Source: JAWKJY01 sp041393535
GTDB taxonomy: Bacteria; Actinomycetota; Thermoleophilia; Gaiellales; Gaiellaceae
Direction: 5' to 3'
Assembly: GCA_041393535.1 (NCBI GenBank)
Contig: JAWKJY010000001.1
Coordinates: forward strand, 310,001 to 374,000
DNA length: 64,000 nt
Shown: piece by piece, positions 24,459 to 33,695 of the stretch
Position numbering within the stretch: the stretch's first letter is position 1
Layout: each line of letters opens with the position of its first letter
Translations under genes and position numbers: made by a program
The notes under the pieces: model-generated
What the model was told of the DNA's origin: nothing
The model's input: only the letters and a program-made list of their open reading frames with translations
Databases searched by the model: none

Positions 24459-25754
24459 GTGAGCCACGACGTGGTCGTCGTGGGCGGCGGGCTGGCCGGC
24501 CTGACGGCGGCCCGCGACCTGCGGGCGGCCGGGCGCTCCGTGCTGCTGCTCGAGGCGCGCGACCGGCTCGGCGGACGGACCTGGTACCGGCCCTTCGCCG
24601 GGACGGAGAAGCTCGTCGAGCTCGGCGGCACGTGGTTCTCGCGGGAGGCGCACGTGCACCTCGCGCGCGAGATCGAGCGCTACGGGCTCGAGGTGACGCC
24701 GAGCCCGACGCCGGTCGAGTTCCGGTCGTTCGTCGGCGGAGAGCTGCGCACGGGCCGGTTGCCGGTACCGCCCGGCGAGGAGGGCGCGCTCGCCCGCGCG
24801 TACTCCCTGATCCGGGAGGCGTCGAGGCGCGTCGACGTGACGCGGCCGCTCGACCTCCAGGGCCTCGGCGACCTCGACGTCTCCCTCGCCGACTTCCTCG
24901 GCCCGCTCGAGCTGCCGGCGGCGACGCGCGAGCACGTCTCCTCCTGGTGGGCCGGCTTCTCGTTCGGCTGCGGCGCGGACGAGGTCTCCGCGCTGCACGT
25001 GCTCTCCTGGGTCGCCCTGTTCGGGAACGGCACCTGGGCGTGGGACGACGTGCCCGCGGAGAAGCTCGCCCGCGGGACGGCCTCGCTGGTCGACGCGCTC
25101 GCCGCCGACGGCGGGTCGCAGGTCCGGCTCGCGTCGCCCGTCGCGGCGCTCCGGCAGGAGCCCCACGGCGTCCGGGTCGTGCTGCGCGACGGGAGCGTCG
25201 AGCACGGCCGGGTCGTCGTCCTCGCGACGCCGCTGAACACGTGGCGGGACCTCGAGCTCTCGCCCGGGCTGTCGGAGCCGAAGCGCCAGGCGGCACGGGA
25301 GGGGCATGCGGGGCGGGCGGTGAAGGTCTGGGCGCTCGCGGCCGACGTGCCCGACGGCCTGGTCGGCGTCGGAGGCGACGGCTACGACTGGCTGTGCGAG
25401 GAGTTCGCGCTCCCGACCGGCCGCCTGCTGGTGGGGCTCGGCTCGTCGCCGGCGCGGCTCGCCGCGGCCGACCGCGAGCTGGTCGAGCGCCAGGTGCGCC
25501 GCTTCGTCCCGGACGCGCGCGTACTCGCCGCCGACGGGCACGACTGGAACGCGGACGAGTTCTCGCGCGGTACCTGGACGGCCTTCCGGCCGGGGCAGCT
25601 GACGCGCTTCCACTCGCGGCTGCAGGAGCCCGAGGGCCGGCTCGTCTTCGCCGGCTCCGACACGTCGGTCGAGTCACCCGGCTTCATGAACGGGGCGATC
25701 GAGAGCGGCGTCCGAGCGGCGAGCCAGGCCGGGCGCCTGCTCGGGGCGGCATGA
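24459..25754 (+). CDS. Flavin amine oxidase-family enzyme
   Basis: This 431-residue FAD protein has the dinucleotide loop VVVGGGLAGLTAARDLRAAG and the ribose-binding LLEARDRLGGRTW. It also has the conserved ELGGTWF strand, a Lys in GRAVKVWALA (the MAO lysine position), and the C-terminal FAD contact ESPGFMNGAIESGVRAA. This is the monoamine-oxidase/amino-oxidase architecture, oxidising an amine with O2 or another acceptor. GTG 24459 is 55 nt after the LLM gene. The stop overlaps the next start (ATGA at 25751-25754), so it belongs to the same operon. Covalent flavin attachment cannot be judged. Confidence 0.88.
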   Translation: MSHDVVVVGGGLAGLTAARDLRAAGRSVLLLEARDRLGGRTWYRPFAGTEKLVELGGTWFSREAHVHLAREIERYGLEVTPSPTPVEFRSFVGGELRTGRLPVPPGEEGALARAYSLIREASRRVDVTRPLDLQGLGDLDVSLADFLGPLELPAATREHVSSWWAGFSFGCGADEVSALHVLSWVALFGNGTWAWDDVPAEKLARGTASLVDALAADGGSQVRLASPVAALRQEPHGVRVVLRDGSVEHGRVVVLATPLNTWRDLELSPGLSEPKRQAAREGHAGRAVKVWALAADVPDGLVGVGGDGYDWLCEEFALPTGRLLVGLGSSPARLAAADRELVERQVRRFVPDARVLAADGHDWNADEFSRGTWTAFRPGQLTRFHSRLQEPEGRLVFAGSDTSVESPGFMNGAIESGVRAASQAGRLLGAA

Positions 25755-26656
25755 GCGGCGGGGCGGGGCCCGCGCCGGTCGGACGCCTCGACGGGAAGGT
25801 GGCGCTGGTGACGGGAGGCGGGCGCGGGATCGGCCGCGCGGTCGCGGACGCCTTCGCCCGCGAGGGCGCGCGCGTCGCGATCGCCGATCTCGGCTCCGCG
25901 CTCGACGGGACGGGCGCGGATGCCGGCGTCGCCGAGCAGGCGGCCGCCGAGGTTCGCGCGGCGGGCGGCGCCTGCATCGGGCTGCCGGTGGACGTCGCCG
26001 ATGCGGCGCAGGCGGCCGCCGCCGTCGCGGGCGCGGTCGAGGCGTTCGGGCGCGTCGACGTCCTCGTCAACGCAGCCGGGATCATCCGACCGGGCTCGAT
26101 CCTCGACCTCGACGCCGACGACTGGGACGCCACCCTGCGCGTCCACCTGACGGGGACGCTGCGGATGACGCACGCGGTCGCGGCCCACTGGCGCGCCGCC
26201 CCGGGGCCGGGCCGGCGCCTGCTCAACCTCTCGTCCGACTCGGGCGTCTTCGGGGAGCCCGACTACCTCGCCTACGGCGCGGCGAAGGCCGGCGTGATCG
26301 GGCTGACGCTCGGGTGCGTCCAGCCGCTCGCCGGGCTCGGAGCCACCGCGAACGTCGTCGTCCCGCAGGCGGCGACGCGGATGACGGCGAGCATCCCGGT
26401 CGAGGAGCTCCCGGACAGCGAGCGCTGGCAGACGGGCGAGTTCGACCCGGCCCACGTCGCGCCGACGCTCGTCTACCTCGCGAGCGACGCGTCCGGCTGG
26501 CTGACCGGCCAGGTCGTCGGCGGCTGGGGCTACGAGGTGCACCTCTACGGCACGCCCGGCCGGGTCCGCTCGATGTTCAGCGCGGGCCCGTGGGAGCTCG
26601 GCGAGCTGTTCCGCCGCTTCCGGCCGACGTTCGAGCCGTTCGTCGATCGGCGCTGA
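25751..26656 (+). CDS. Short-chain dehydrogenase/reductase
   Basis: This 301-residue SDR is coupled by ATGA overlap to the amine-oxidase-like gene. The cofactor loop is VTGGGRGIGRAVADAF, with NAAG in VLVNAAGIIRPG, Ser in LLNLSSDSGVFG, and Tyr/Lys in YLAYGAAKAGVIGL. AIADLGSAL gives an acidic residue after strand 2, favouring NAD. A ~12-residue insert (DGTGADAGVAEQ) and a C-terminal extension of ~45 residues ending in RRFRPTFEPFVDRR resemble the fungal MFE-2-like or hydroxyacyl-CoA SDR group. The pair would convert an amine to a carbonyl and then reduce or oxidise it further, which is inference from coupling. Confidence 0.88.
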   Translation: MSGGAGPAPVGRLDGKVALVTGGGRGIGRAVADAFAREGARVAIADLGSALDGTGADAGVAEQAAAEVRAAGGACIGLPVDVADAAQAAAAVAGAVEAFGRVDVLVNAAGIIRPGSILDLDADDWDATLRVHLTGTLRMTHAVAAHWRAAPGPGRRLLNLSSDSGVFGEPDYLAYGAAKAGVIGLTLGCVQPLAGLGATANVVVPQAATRMTASIPVEELPDSERWQTGEFDPAHVAPTLVYLASDASGWLTGQVVGGWGYEVHLYGTPGRVRSMFSAGPWELGELFRRFRPTFEPFVDRR

Positions 26657-26667
26657 GGGGGCCGGGG

Positions 26668-29600
26668 CTACCGCCCGGCGGCGCGAAGCGGCCGGTCGCG
26701 CCCGAGCTCCTCGAAGCGGCAGACGGCCGCGACGAGCCGCAGCTGCTCGATCGTGCGGCAGTCGACGTCGAGCAGGCGCGGCGAGCAGACGAGGATCGCG
26801 CGGCACTGCGCACGCGAGGTCGCCACGTTGAAGCGGTGCGCGTCGAACGCGAAGCCGATCCCGCGAGGAGCCTCCTCGGCCGTGGAGCTCGCCATCGACA
26901 CGATCACGACCGGCGCCTGCTGCCCCTGGAACCGGTCCACGGTCCCGACCTGCACGGCGTCCGGCAGCCGGGAGCGCAGCGCCCTGACCTGCGCGTTGTA
27001 CGGGGCGACGACGAGGACGTCCGCCGGGGTCAGCGGCCGGACGACGCCGTCCTCCTCCGTGAACGCGGTGCCGAGCAGCCCGGCCACGATCCCGGCGACC
27101 GCGTCGGCCTCCTCGATCGACGACTGGCTCCGGTCGGCGTGCTCGACGAACGCGCAGCTGGGGCCCTCGCCCGTCGCCAGCCGCCGCCGGCCCGCCGCCT
27201 CGGCGTGGCGCAGCCGGCCGGCGTAGTAGGCGTCGGACGTGAACGCGCAGAGCTCCGGGCGCAGCCGCCACGTCTCGGCGAGGAACAGGCCGCGATCGGG
27301 CGGGACGGTCGGCTCGTCCCCGAGCAGGTGCTGGAGCACCGAGAGCTCCGAGCCGTCGGGATGCGAGCCCTGCGACACCTGCGGCAGCTGGTTCGGGTCG
27401 CCGAGCAGGACGACCGAGCGCGCGCAGGTCGCCGCGGCCAGCACGTCGGCGAGCGCGAGCTGGCCGGCCTCGTCGACGAAGAGGACGTCGATGGGGCGCT
27501 CGGCCGCGTGGCGGTCGGCGCCCGCGCGGCAGAGCGACCAGCCCGTGCCGGCGACGAGGGCGTAGGACGGGTCGGCGCAGACGTCGGCGTCGGTCGAGCC
27601 GCCGATGCACCGGCTCTCGAACCACGTGTCCGGGCAGTGCTCCTCGCGGGCGCGCTTCACGCCGAGGAACCGGTAGCACTGCGCGTCGGCCTCGTGCTGG
27701 ATCGCGCGCAGCAGGTTGTGGATCGCCTTGTGGCTGAGCGACGTCACCCCGACGCGCCGGCCCGCCCGCAGGAGCGCGATCGCCATCCGCGCGCCCTGCC
27801 AGGTCTTGCCCGAGCCGGGCGGCCCCTGCACGAACAGGTAGCTCTCGTCGAGCGACAGCGCGGCCTCGACGGGGTCGCAGCCCAGTTGCACCGCGGGCGG
27901 GCGCCGCTCGAGCAGCGCGGTCAGCGCCGGGTAGCGCGCACGGTCGCCGGCCGCGTACGGCCTCGCGAAGCGGAGCAGCGCCTCGCGCTTGACCTGGTCG
28001 TCGATCGGTCGGCCCGGAGTCAGGGCCCGGGGCAGCGGCTCGGCGCGTCGTCCCGTGCCACGGAGCACGACGACCTCGCCGGCGTCGTCGTCGACCCGCG
28101 CCCGGAACGCCCGGCGCGAGTCGGGGTCGTGGCCCTCGCGCTCGATCTTGTGCTCCTGCCCGGGGAAGGTCAGGCGGTAGGCGTGGCTCCTCGCCTCGAC
28201 CGTGGGCGGCTCGCCGTCCCAGACGAGGCCGCCGATCGCCGTGCGGTCGGCGACGAGCTCCTCGTCGGTCAGCTCGGGCCAGCGGAACCACTCCCACCAC
28301 TGCGGCCGCTGCTCGCGCTGGTGGTAGTCGAGCAGGTTGGCGAGCAGCTGGCGCGCCTCGGCGGGCCCGTCCCCTGCGAGCAGGAGGTCGCGTAGTCGGG
28401 CGCGCTCCTCGTCTCGCTCCTCGGCCCGCTCGCCCCGCTCGCGCCCCTCCGGCGGCGGCCGCCACGGCAGCCCCGGCGGGCGGATCGCGAGCAGCCACCG
28501 GTGGAGCTCGACGGTCGAGCGGCAGTCCTCCTCGTTGTAGCGCTCGACCTCGCGCAGGGCCGCGTCGTCGCCGTGCTCGAGCCACTCCTCGAAGCGGACG
28601 ACCGCCTCGTCGCCGCCCCCGACCTCGGCCGACCGGACGAAGCCGTAGAGCCGCTCGATCGCCTTGATCGAGTAGCTGTCCGTGGACGCGCGCAGGCCCT
28701 GCTTCACGACCCGGTAGAGGTCGACGAGCACGTCCTCGCGGAGGATGTCGTCGACCTCGCGCTCGCGCAGCCCGTGCTGCCCCATCAGGCGCGTCAGCGC
28801 GGATCGCTCGTAGGCCGCGTAGTGGTAGACGTGCAGGCCCGGGAAGCGCGCTCGCCGCTCGACCACCCAGTCGACGAACGCGGCGAACGCCCGGGCCTCC
28901 TCGGCCGTGTCGCGCGCCCAGCGCGCCTCGTAGACGACCTCGCCCGCGTCGTCCCGGTAGCACCAGCCGAAGAGGAACTCGAGCCCGCGGTCGGGCTCGA
29001 AGAACGGGTGCCCCTCGAGGTCGAGCCAGACGTCGCCCCGGCTCGGCTCGGGCAGCAGCCGGAAGCCGCGCTCCTCCTCGTCGGGGAGGAGCTCCCAGCA
29101 GTGCTCGCCCGTGCGACGCGCGCGCAGCTGCAGCTCGGCCTGGTGGCGGAGCGGCTCGAGCGCGTCGTCGCGCACGTCGCCGACGGTCGAGCCAGGGGGC
29201 AGGTCGCCGAGCGATGCCAGCGTGGGCACGCCGGCGGCCGCGAGCGCCTCCGCCAGGCTGCGCCGCATGCCCGCGACGAGCATCGGATGGTCGTCCTGCT
29301 CGAGGCGGGCGCGGCAGATCCGGCGGAAGTCGCAGATGCCGCAGTGCCCGGTCGGCCACGGGTAGGTGTCGGGCTCGGCCCTGACCTCGGCGAGGAACCG
29401 CTCCCGCGCCCGCCGGTAGGCCGGCGCGTACTCGGCGGCCCGGAAGCTCTCCCGCTCGCCGCGCCCGTTCTCGACGTGCACCCGCTCCACGGGGCGGCCC
29501 TGCAGCCGCTCGACCTGCTCCGCGTAGAACAGCAGCTGGAGCAGGTGCGCCGGCTTCGCGCGTCGCGCGAGCTTCGTGTCGACCGGCTCGTAGCCGCCGT

Positions 29601-29979
29601 CGGGCTGCAGCTCGAGGAAGTCCGCGAAGCCGCGCCAGCGCCCGTCGGCGCTCGCGAGATACGGCTGGTAGATCACCTCCGCGGACGCATCCGCGATCGC
29701 CTGCTCGGTCAGCCTGCGCGCCTCGATCGCGTCGAAGCCCCCGTCCTCGAACGACGGGCAGCGCACGACCGAGCGCCCGTCGGCGACGAGGCGGGCGAGG
29801 TAGGCGCGCTCGTGCTCCTGCCCCTTGCGGAGGATCAGCTCCCGGTGCGGCGACTCGAGGCTCGGCCGGCGCAGCTCGCCCCGCGCGACCGCGACCGAGA
29901 GCGTCGTCAGGTGCCCGCAGGCGAGATGCGCCGTCAGGTCGGAGGGGGAGAACCGGAACCCGTCGTCGAGGAGCTGCAC
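26668..29979 (-). CDS. TM0106-type RecB-like nuclease fused to SF1 helicase
   Basis: This is a large 1103-residue protein. Residues 1-225 form a RecB/Cas4-like nuclease. An N-terminal Cys (HLACGH, about 21) pairs with the cluster HCGICDFRRIC (about 212-222) as a probable Fe-S site, and the catalytic Asp/Lys motif is EPVDTKLARRAK. Around residue 320 begins an RNase-H-like (YprB/TM0106) domain, VWLDLEGHPFFEPD. From about 700 it is an SF1 helicase: Walker A FVQGPPGSGKTWQ (about 718), Walker B VLFVDEAGQLAL (about 834), then LGDPNQLPQVSQGSHP and TVDRFQGQQAPVVIVSMASS. It probably processes DNA ends or RNA-DNA structures and may act in repair or defence. The start is GTG 29979. Confidence 0.9.
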   Translation of the reverse strand: MQLLDDGFRFSPSDLTAHLACGHLTTLSVAVARGELRRPSLESPHRELILRKGQEHERAYLARLVADGRSVVRCPSFEDGGFDAIEARRLTEQAIADASAEVIYQPYLASADGRWRGFADFLELQPDGGYEPVDTKLARRAKPAHLLQLLFYAEQVERLQGRPVERVHVENGRGERESFRAAEYAPAYRRARERFLAEVRAEPDTYPWPTGHCGICDFRRICRARLEQDDHPMLVAGMRRSLAEALAAAGVPTLASLGDLPPGSTVGDVRDDALEPLRHQAELQLRARRTGEHCWELLPDEEERGFRLLPEPSRGDVWLDLEGHPFFEPDRGLEFLFGWCYRDDAGEVVYEARWARDTAEEARAFAAFVDWVVERRARFPGLHVYHYAAYERSALTRLMGQHGLREREVDDILREDVLVDLYRVVKQGLRASTDSYSIKAIERLYGFVRSAEVGGGDEAVVRFEEWLEHGDDAALREVERYNEEDCRSTVELHRWLLAIRPPGLPWRPPPEGRERGERAEERDEERARLRDLLLAGDGPAEARQLLANLLDYHQREQRPQWWEWFRWPELTDEELVADRTAIGGLVWDGEPPTVEARSHAYRLTFPGQEHKIEREGHDPDSRRAFRARVDDDAGEVVVLRGTGRRAEPLPRALTPGRPIDDQVKREALLRFARPYAAGDRARYPALTALLERRPPAVQLGCDPVEAALSLDESYLFVQGPPGSGKTWQGARMAIALLRAGRRVGVTSLSHKAIHNLLRAIQHEADAQCYRFLGVKRAREEHCPDTWFESRCIGGSTDADVCADPSYALVAGTGWSLCRAGADRHAAERPIDVLFVDEAGQLALADVLAAATCARSVVLLGDPNQLPQVSQGSHPDGSELSVLQHLLGDEPTVPPDRGLFLAETWRLRPELCAFTSDAYYAGRLRHAEAAGRRRLATGEGPSCAFVEHADRSQSSIEEADAVAGIVAGLLGTAFTEEDGVVRPLTPADVLVVAPYNAQVRALRSRLPDAVQVGTVDRFQGQQAPVVIVSMASSTAEEAPRGIGFAFDAHRFNVATSRAQCRAILVCSPRLLDVDCRTIEQLRLVAAVCRFEELGRDRPLRAAGR

Positions 29980-30132
29980 TGCCCTGCCGGTCGCTCGCTG
30001 GGAGGCGCGATCTTACGGCACGCGGCGCGACGGCACGATCGCGGCGACGGCAGCGGGCGCGCCAGCCGAGGGAGCGCCGGCGAAGCAGCGCTCGCGGACG
30101 GTTGTCGCGCGAGCCCGCCGCACCGACCGGGC

Positions 30133-30138
30133 TAGAAT
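30133..30138 (+). promoter_or_regulatory. -10 box TAGAAT for the BVMO gene
   Basis: TAGAAT 28 nt before GTG 30167, followed by an AGAGGGAGGG ribosome site. Confidence 0.5.
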
Positions 30139-30166
30139 CCGCCACCCAGCAGCAGAGGGAGGGCCA

Positions 30167-31792
30167 GTGACCGAGCAGCAGCCGCCAGTCGACCAGGTCG
30201 ACGCCGTCGTCATCGGCGCGGGGTTCTCCGGGATCTACGCGACCTACAAGCTCCGCGACGAGCTCGGCCTGTCCGTGCTCGGCTTCGAGGCCGGGACGGG
30301 CGTCGGCGGCACCTGGTACTGGAACCGCTACCCGGGCGCGCGCGTGGACACGCTCTCCCAGTGCTACTGCTTCACCTTCTCCCGCGAGCTGATCGAGGGG
30401 TGGACGTACAGCGAGCGCTACCCGCCCCAGCCGGAGATCCTCGCCTACCTCGAGTACGCCGCCGGGAAGCTCGACGTGCCCCGCAGCTACCGCTTCCAGA
30501 CGCGCGTCGAGGCGATGCGCTGGGACGACGAGGCGGGCGTCTGGCACGTCCGCGCGAGCGACGGGACGACGACGCGCGCCCGCTACGTGGTCTCGGCGGT
30601 CGGCTGCCTGTCGGTGCCGCTCACCCCGACGATCGAGGGGATCGAGTCGTTCGAGGGCGAGCTCTACTACACGGGCCACTGGCCGCACGAGCCGGTCTCC
30701 TTCGCGGGCAAGCGGGTCGGGCTGATCGGGACGGGCGCGACGGGCGTCCAGGTCGTCCCGGTCGTCGCCGAGGAGGCCGCGCACCTGACGGTCTTCCAGC
30801 GGACGCCGAGCTTCACGACGCCGACGCGGAACCGGCCGCTCACGCCCGAGGAGCAGCGGATCAACCGCGAGGAGTCGTTCCAGCTGCTGCATGACCTGAA
30901 GTGGACGTTCGGCGGCAACCCGCTGACGGCGCTGCCGCGCTCGGTCAAGGACGACCCGCCCGAGGTGCGCAGGGCGGAGTTCGACCGGATGTTCGAGGCG
31001 GGCGACTTCTCCTTCTGGCTCGCGAACTACAACGACATCCTCTCCGACCTCGAGGCGAACGAGATCGCCGCCGAGTACCTGCGCGACCGGATCCGCCAGA
31101 CGGTGAAGGACCCGGTCACCGCGGAGAAGCTCTGCCCGCGCAGCTACCCGTACGGGACGAAGCGCCAGCCGCTCGACACGGGCTACTTCGAGGCGTTCAA
31201 CCGCGACAACGTCGACCTCGTCGACGTGAACGACGACCCGATCGAGGCGGTCGTCCCGGAGGGCGTCTGGCTCGCGAGCGGCGTCCGCGAGCTCGACGTG
31301 ATCATCATGGCGACCGGCTTCGACGCGATGACGGGCGCGCTCAACAACATCCGGATCGAGGGCCGGGCCGGCGAGCTGCTCGCCGACCGCTGGCACGACG
31401 GGCCGCGCGCCTACCTCGGCCTCGCGGTCGCGGGCTTCCCGAACCTCTTCATCGTCACCGGCCCGGGCAGCCCGTCCGTGCTGACGAACATGCCCTACGC
31501 GATCGAGCAGCACGTCGAGTGGATCGCCGACGCGATCGGCCACGCGGAGGCGCACGGGATCGCCGTGATCGAGGCGACCCCCGAGGCGACGACCGGGTGG
31601 GCCGACTACGTCAACGAGATCGCGGCGGGGACGCTCTTCCCGGACACCGCGAGCTGGTACATGGGCGCGAACATCCCCGGCAAGCCGCGCGTCTTCATGC
31701 CCTACATCGGCGGGCTCGACCAGTACCGCCGCGAGTGCGACGAGGTCGCCGAGAAGGGCTACGAGGGCTTCCGGCTCGTCCCGGCGTCGTAG
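30167..31792 (+). CDS. Flavin-containing Baeyer-Villiger-type monooxygenase
   Basis: This 541-residue class B flavoprotein monooxygenase has the FAD loop VVIGAGFSGIYATYKL, then GGTWYWNRYPGARVDTLS and the NADPH loop VGLIGTGATGVQVVP. The family fingerprint FxGxxxHxxxWP appears as FEGELYYTGHWP, with Tyr where His is usual. The C-terminal FIVTGPGSPSVLTNMP is also typical. Such enzymes insert oxygen next to a ketone to give an ester or lactone, or oxidise heteroatoms. The ester product would suit a CocE-type esterase, but the two genes are 9 kb apart. GTG 30167 with AGAGGGAGGG is the start. Confidence 0.9.
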   Translation: MTEQQPPVDQVDAVVIGAGFSGIYATYKLRDELGLSVLGFEAGTGVGGTWYWNRYPGARVDTLSQCYCFTFSRELIEGWTYSERYPPQPEILAYLEYAAGKLDVPRSYRFQTRVEAMRWDDEAGVWHVRASDGTTTRARYVVSAVGCLSVPLTPTIEGIESFEGELYYTGHWPHEPVSFAGKRVGLIGTGATGVQVVPVVAEEAAHLTVFQRTPSFTTPTRNRPLTPEEQRINREESFQLLHDLKWTFGGNPLTALPRSVKDDPPEVRRAEFDRMFEAGDFSFWLANYNDILSDLEANEIAAEYLRDRIRQTVKDPVTAEKLCPRSYPYGTKRQPLDTGYFEAFNRDNVDLVDVNDDPIEAVVPEGVWLASGVRELDVIIMATGFDAMTGALNNIRIEGRAGELLADRWHDGPRAYLGLAVAGFPNLFIVTGPGSPSVLTNMPYAIEQHVEWIADAIGHAEAHGIAVIEATPEATTGWADYVNEIAAGTLFPDTASWYMGANIPGKPRVFMPYIGGLDQYRRECDEVAEKGYEGFRLVPAS

Positions 31793-31825
31793 TGGCTCGT
31801 CGTTGACGGCCGGTCGGGTGGGGCC

Positions 31826-31831
31826 TACAGT
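31826..31831 (+). promoter_or_regulatory. -10 box TACAGT, leaderless secreted pentapeptide-repeat gene
   Basis: TACAGT, then 6 nt, then ATC at 31838, exactly where a leaderless start codon is expected in this genome. Confidence 0.5.
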
Positions 31832-31837
31832 TCGCCA

Positions 31838-33661
31838 ATCGCGACGCGCCTCCGCCTCTGGCTCCCGCTCCTGCTCGTCGCCGCGCTCGTCGCGACCGCC
31901 AGCGCGGCCGCCGCCCCGAGGTCGGTCGGCGTCGAGCTCGTCGTCTCTGCCGACGGCGCGGTCTGGCGGCCCAAGGCCGGGCCGCTGAACGGGACGCTGA
32001 CGCTGGTTGGCGTCTCGCCGCGGATGGCCGTCCTCGCCGTCGCGCCGCGACGGGAGGCGGCGGTGCTGCCGGCCGGCGTGCTGCCGGCGGCCTGGGCCCA
32101 GCTCGTCCCGCGCAGCCGTGCGAAGGCGACGCGGGGCAGGCGGATCACCAACGGCCTGATCGCGCTGGGGCGCGGCGGCGACCGTCGGCTCGTCCCGGTC
32201 CAGCTCGAGCTGGTCGGGAGCTACCGCGACGGGTCGCGGATCGCGTTCCGCGTCCGCCCGCTGCGGCGGACGGGCCACCCGGTCGACCGGCTCGCCACGC
32301 GGACGCGTGCCTACGACGACGTGTCGATCCTCGTCGACCCGTCGGTCACCGATGCGATCAAGGCCGTCTGGAACGCCCTCTACGGCTGGACGTGGAGCAA
32401 GGCGTTCGGCATCCCGCCAGACCCCGTGACGAACCCGGACGCACCGGCCGGCTCCGAGACGTTCAACGGCGGCTCGCTCGGCTACTACCCCGGCACGGCC
32501 GATCCGGTGGACGGCTTCACGCCGAAGATCGGACGCGCGCAGCGGACCATCCTCGACAGCAACTGGGAGGCGTCCGGCTACACCGTCGACGGCGCGACCG
32601 GCCAGTCGGCGACCGTCGACCGCTTCACGGTCTACCCGTTCGACCCGGGCCGCCCGGGCGTCGGCATCGGCTGCTGTCGGTTCGGCACGGCGAGCGGGAT
32701 CCAGGAGGTGACGAACTCGTCGGTCTACCGGGCGTCGTTCGTCCTGGACGCGAACGGCGTCGAGTTCGGCGGGCTCGGCCTGCGCGGCTCGCAGGTGACC
32801 GCGGGGACGGTCGTGAACTCGCTGTTCTCGGGCGTCGACATGACGGGGATCTCGTTCCTCGGGACGGCGGACGATCGCGTCAGCGTGCGCGGCTCCGTCT
32901 TCGAGGACGTCAAGACCTCGCTCGACCCGTCGCGCGGCGACGTGACCGACCGGGCCGGCGGCCCGTTCTCGATCCAGAACACCGACTTCACGGCGGTGGC
33001 GTTCGACAACGTCGAGCTCGCCTCCGGCACGATCCAGTCGGGCACCTTCCAGGCCTGCAGCTTCCAGGACGTCGACTTCTCGGGCTCGGCGATCGCGGGC
33101 GGCTCGGATGCGAGCCCGGGCGGCCGGTTCCAGCCGACGTTCGACGGGTCGATCTTCGAGGACGTCAGCTTCGACGGGGCGACGCTGAAGGACGTGTCGT
33201 TCGCCGGGGTCGACTTCTCGGCCGGCAAGGTCTCGTTCGAGGGGGCGACGCTCACGAACGTCGACTTCACGGGCGCGACGGGCCTGCAGCTGATCGACTG
33301 GTCGACGGTCACGATCGAGGGGAACGTCTACGGGTTGGAGGAGGTAGGGAGCCTGCTCGACGTGCGCGACCACCCGGAGTACCTGCGCACGATCACCTTC
33401 GACGGCGTCGTGCCCGAGATCGACCCGCAGTCGGGCTTCGACGTGGAGCCCGCCACGGGCTACCTGATCGACCCCGGCACCGGCGTCCGCCTCGAACGCG
33501 ACAGCGTCGGCGCGCTGATCCCGGTCGATCCCGAGACGGGCGAGCCCCTGACCGACCAGTACGGTGACCCGCTCCTCTGGACGCCCGACCGCGGCGTCAC
33601 GACGACGGACGGACAGCCCGTGGAGATCGACTACGCCACCGGCGAGGTCGCAGGCGAATGA
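31838..33661 (+). CDS. Secreted pentapeptide-repeat/beta-helix protein
   Basis: This protein of about 607 residues reads from ATC 31838. It has a signal peptide (TRLRLWLPLLLVAALVATAS), then an uncharacterised domain (WNALYGWTWSKAFGIPPDP). From about residue 290 to 500 there are degenerate pentapeptide-type repeats such as SIFEDVSFDGATLKDVSFAG and VSFEGATLTNVDFTGATG, forming a right-handed beta-helix. The last ~90 residues are Asp/Gly-rich (IDPGTGVRLERD, VDPETGEPLTDQYGDPL). The first ATG in frame (32026) would remove the signal peptide, so the true start must lie upstream. ATC may be a rare start codon or a miscalled ATG. Probable surface protein of unknown function. Confidence 0.75.
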   Translation: MATRLRLWLPLLLVAALVATASAAAAPRSVGVELVVSADGAVWRPKAGPLNGTLTLVGVSPRMAVLAVAPRREAAVLPAGVLPAAWAQLVPRSRAKATRGRRITNGLIALGRGGDRRLVPVQLELVGSYRDGSRIAFRVRPLRRTGHPVDRLATRTRAYDDVSILVDPSVTDAIKAVWNALYGWTWSKAFGIPPDPVTNPDAPAGSETFNGGSLGYYPGTADPVDGFTPKIGRAQRTILDSNWEASGYTVDGATGQSATVDRFTVYPFDPGRPGVGIGCCRFGTASGIQEVTNSSVYRASFVLDANGVEFGGLGLRGSQVTAGTVVNSLFSGVDMTGISFLGTADDRVSVRGSVFEDVKTSLDPSRGDVTDRAGGPFSIQNTDFTAVAFDNVELASGTIQSGTFQACSFQDVDFSGSAIAGGSDASPGGRFQPTFDGSIFEDVSFDGATLKDVSFAGVDFSAGKVSFEGATLTNVDFTGATGLQLIDWSTVTIEGNVYGLEEVGSLLDVRDHPEYLRTITFDGVVPEIDPQSGFDVEPATGYLIDPGTGVRLERDSVGALIPVDPETGEPLTDQYGDPLLWTPDRGVTTTDGQPVEIDYATGEVAGE

Positions 33662-33695
33662 GCTCCCGAGCGGCCCCGAGGAAAGGACACCCCCG

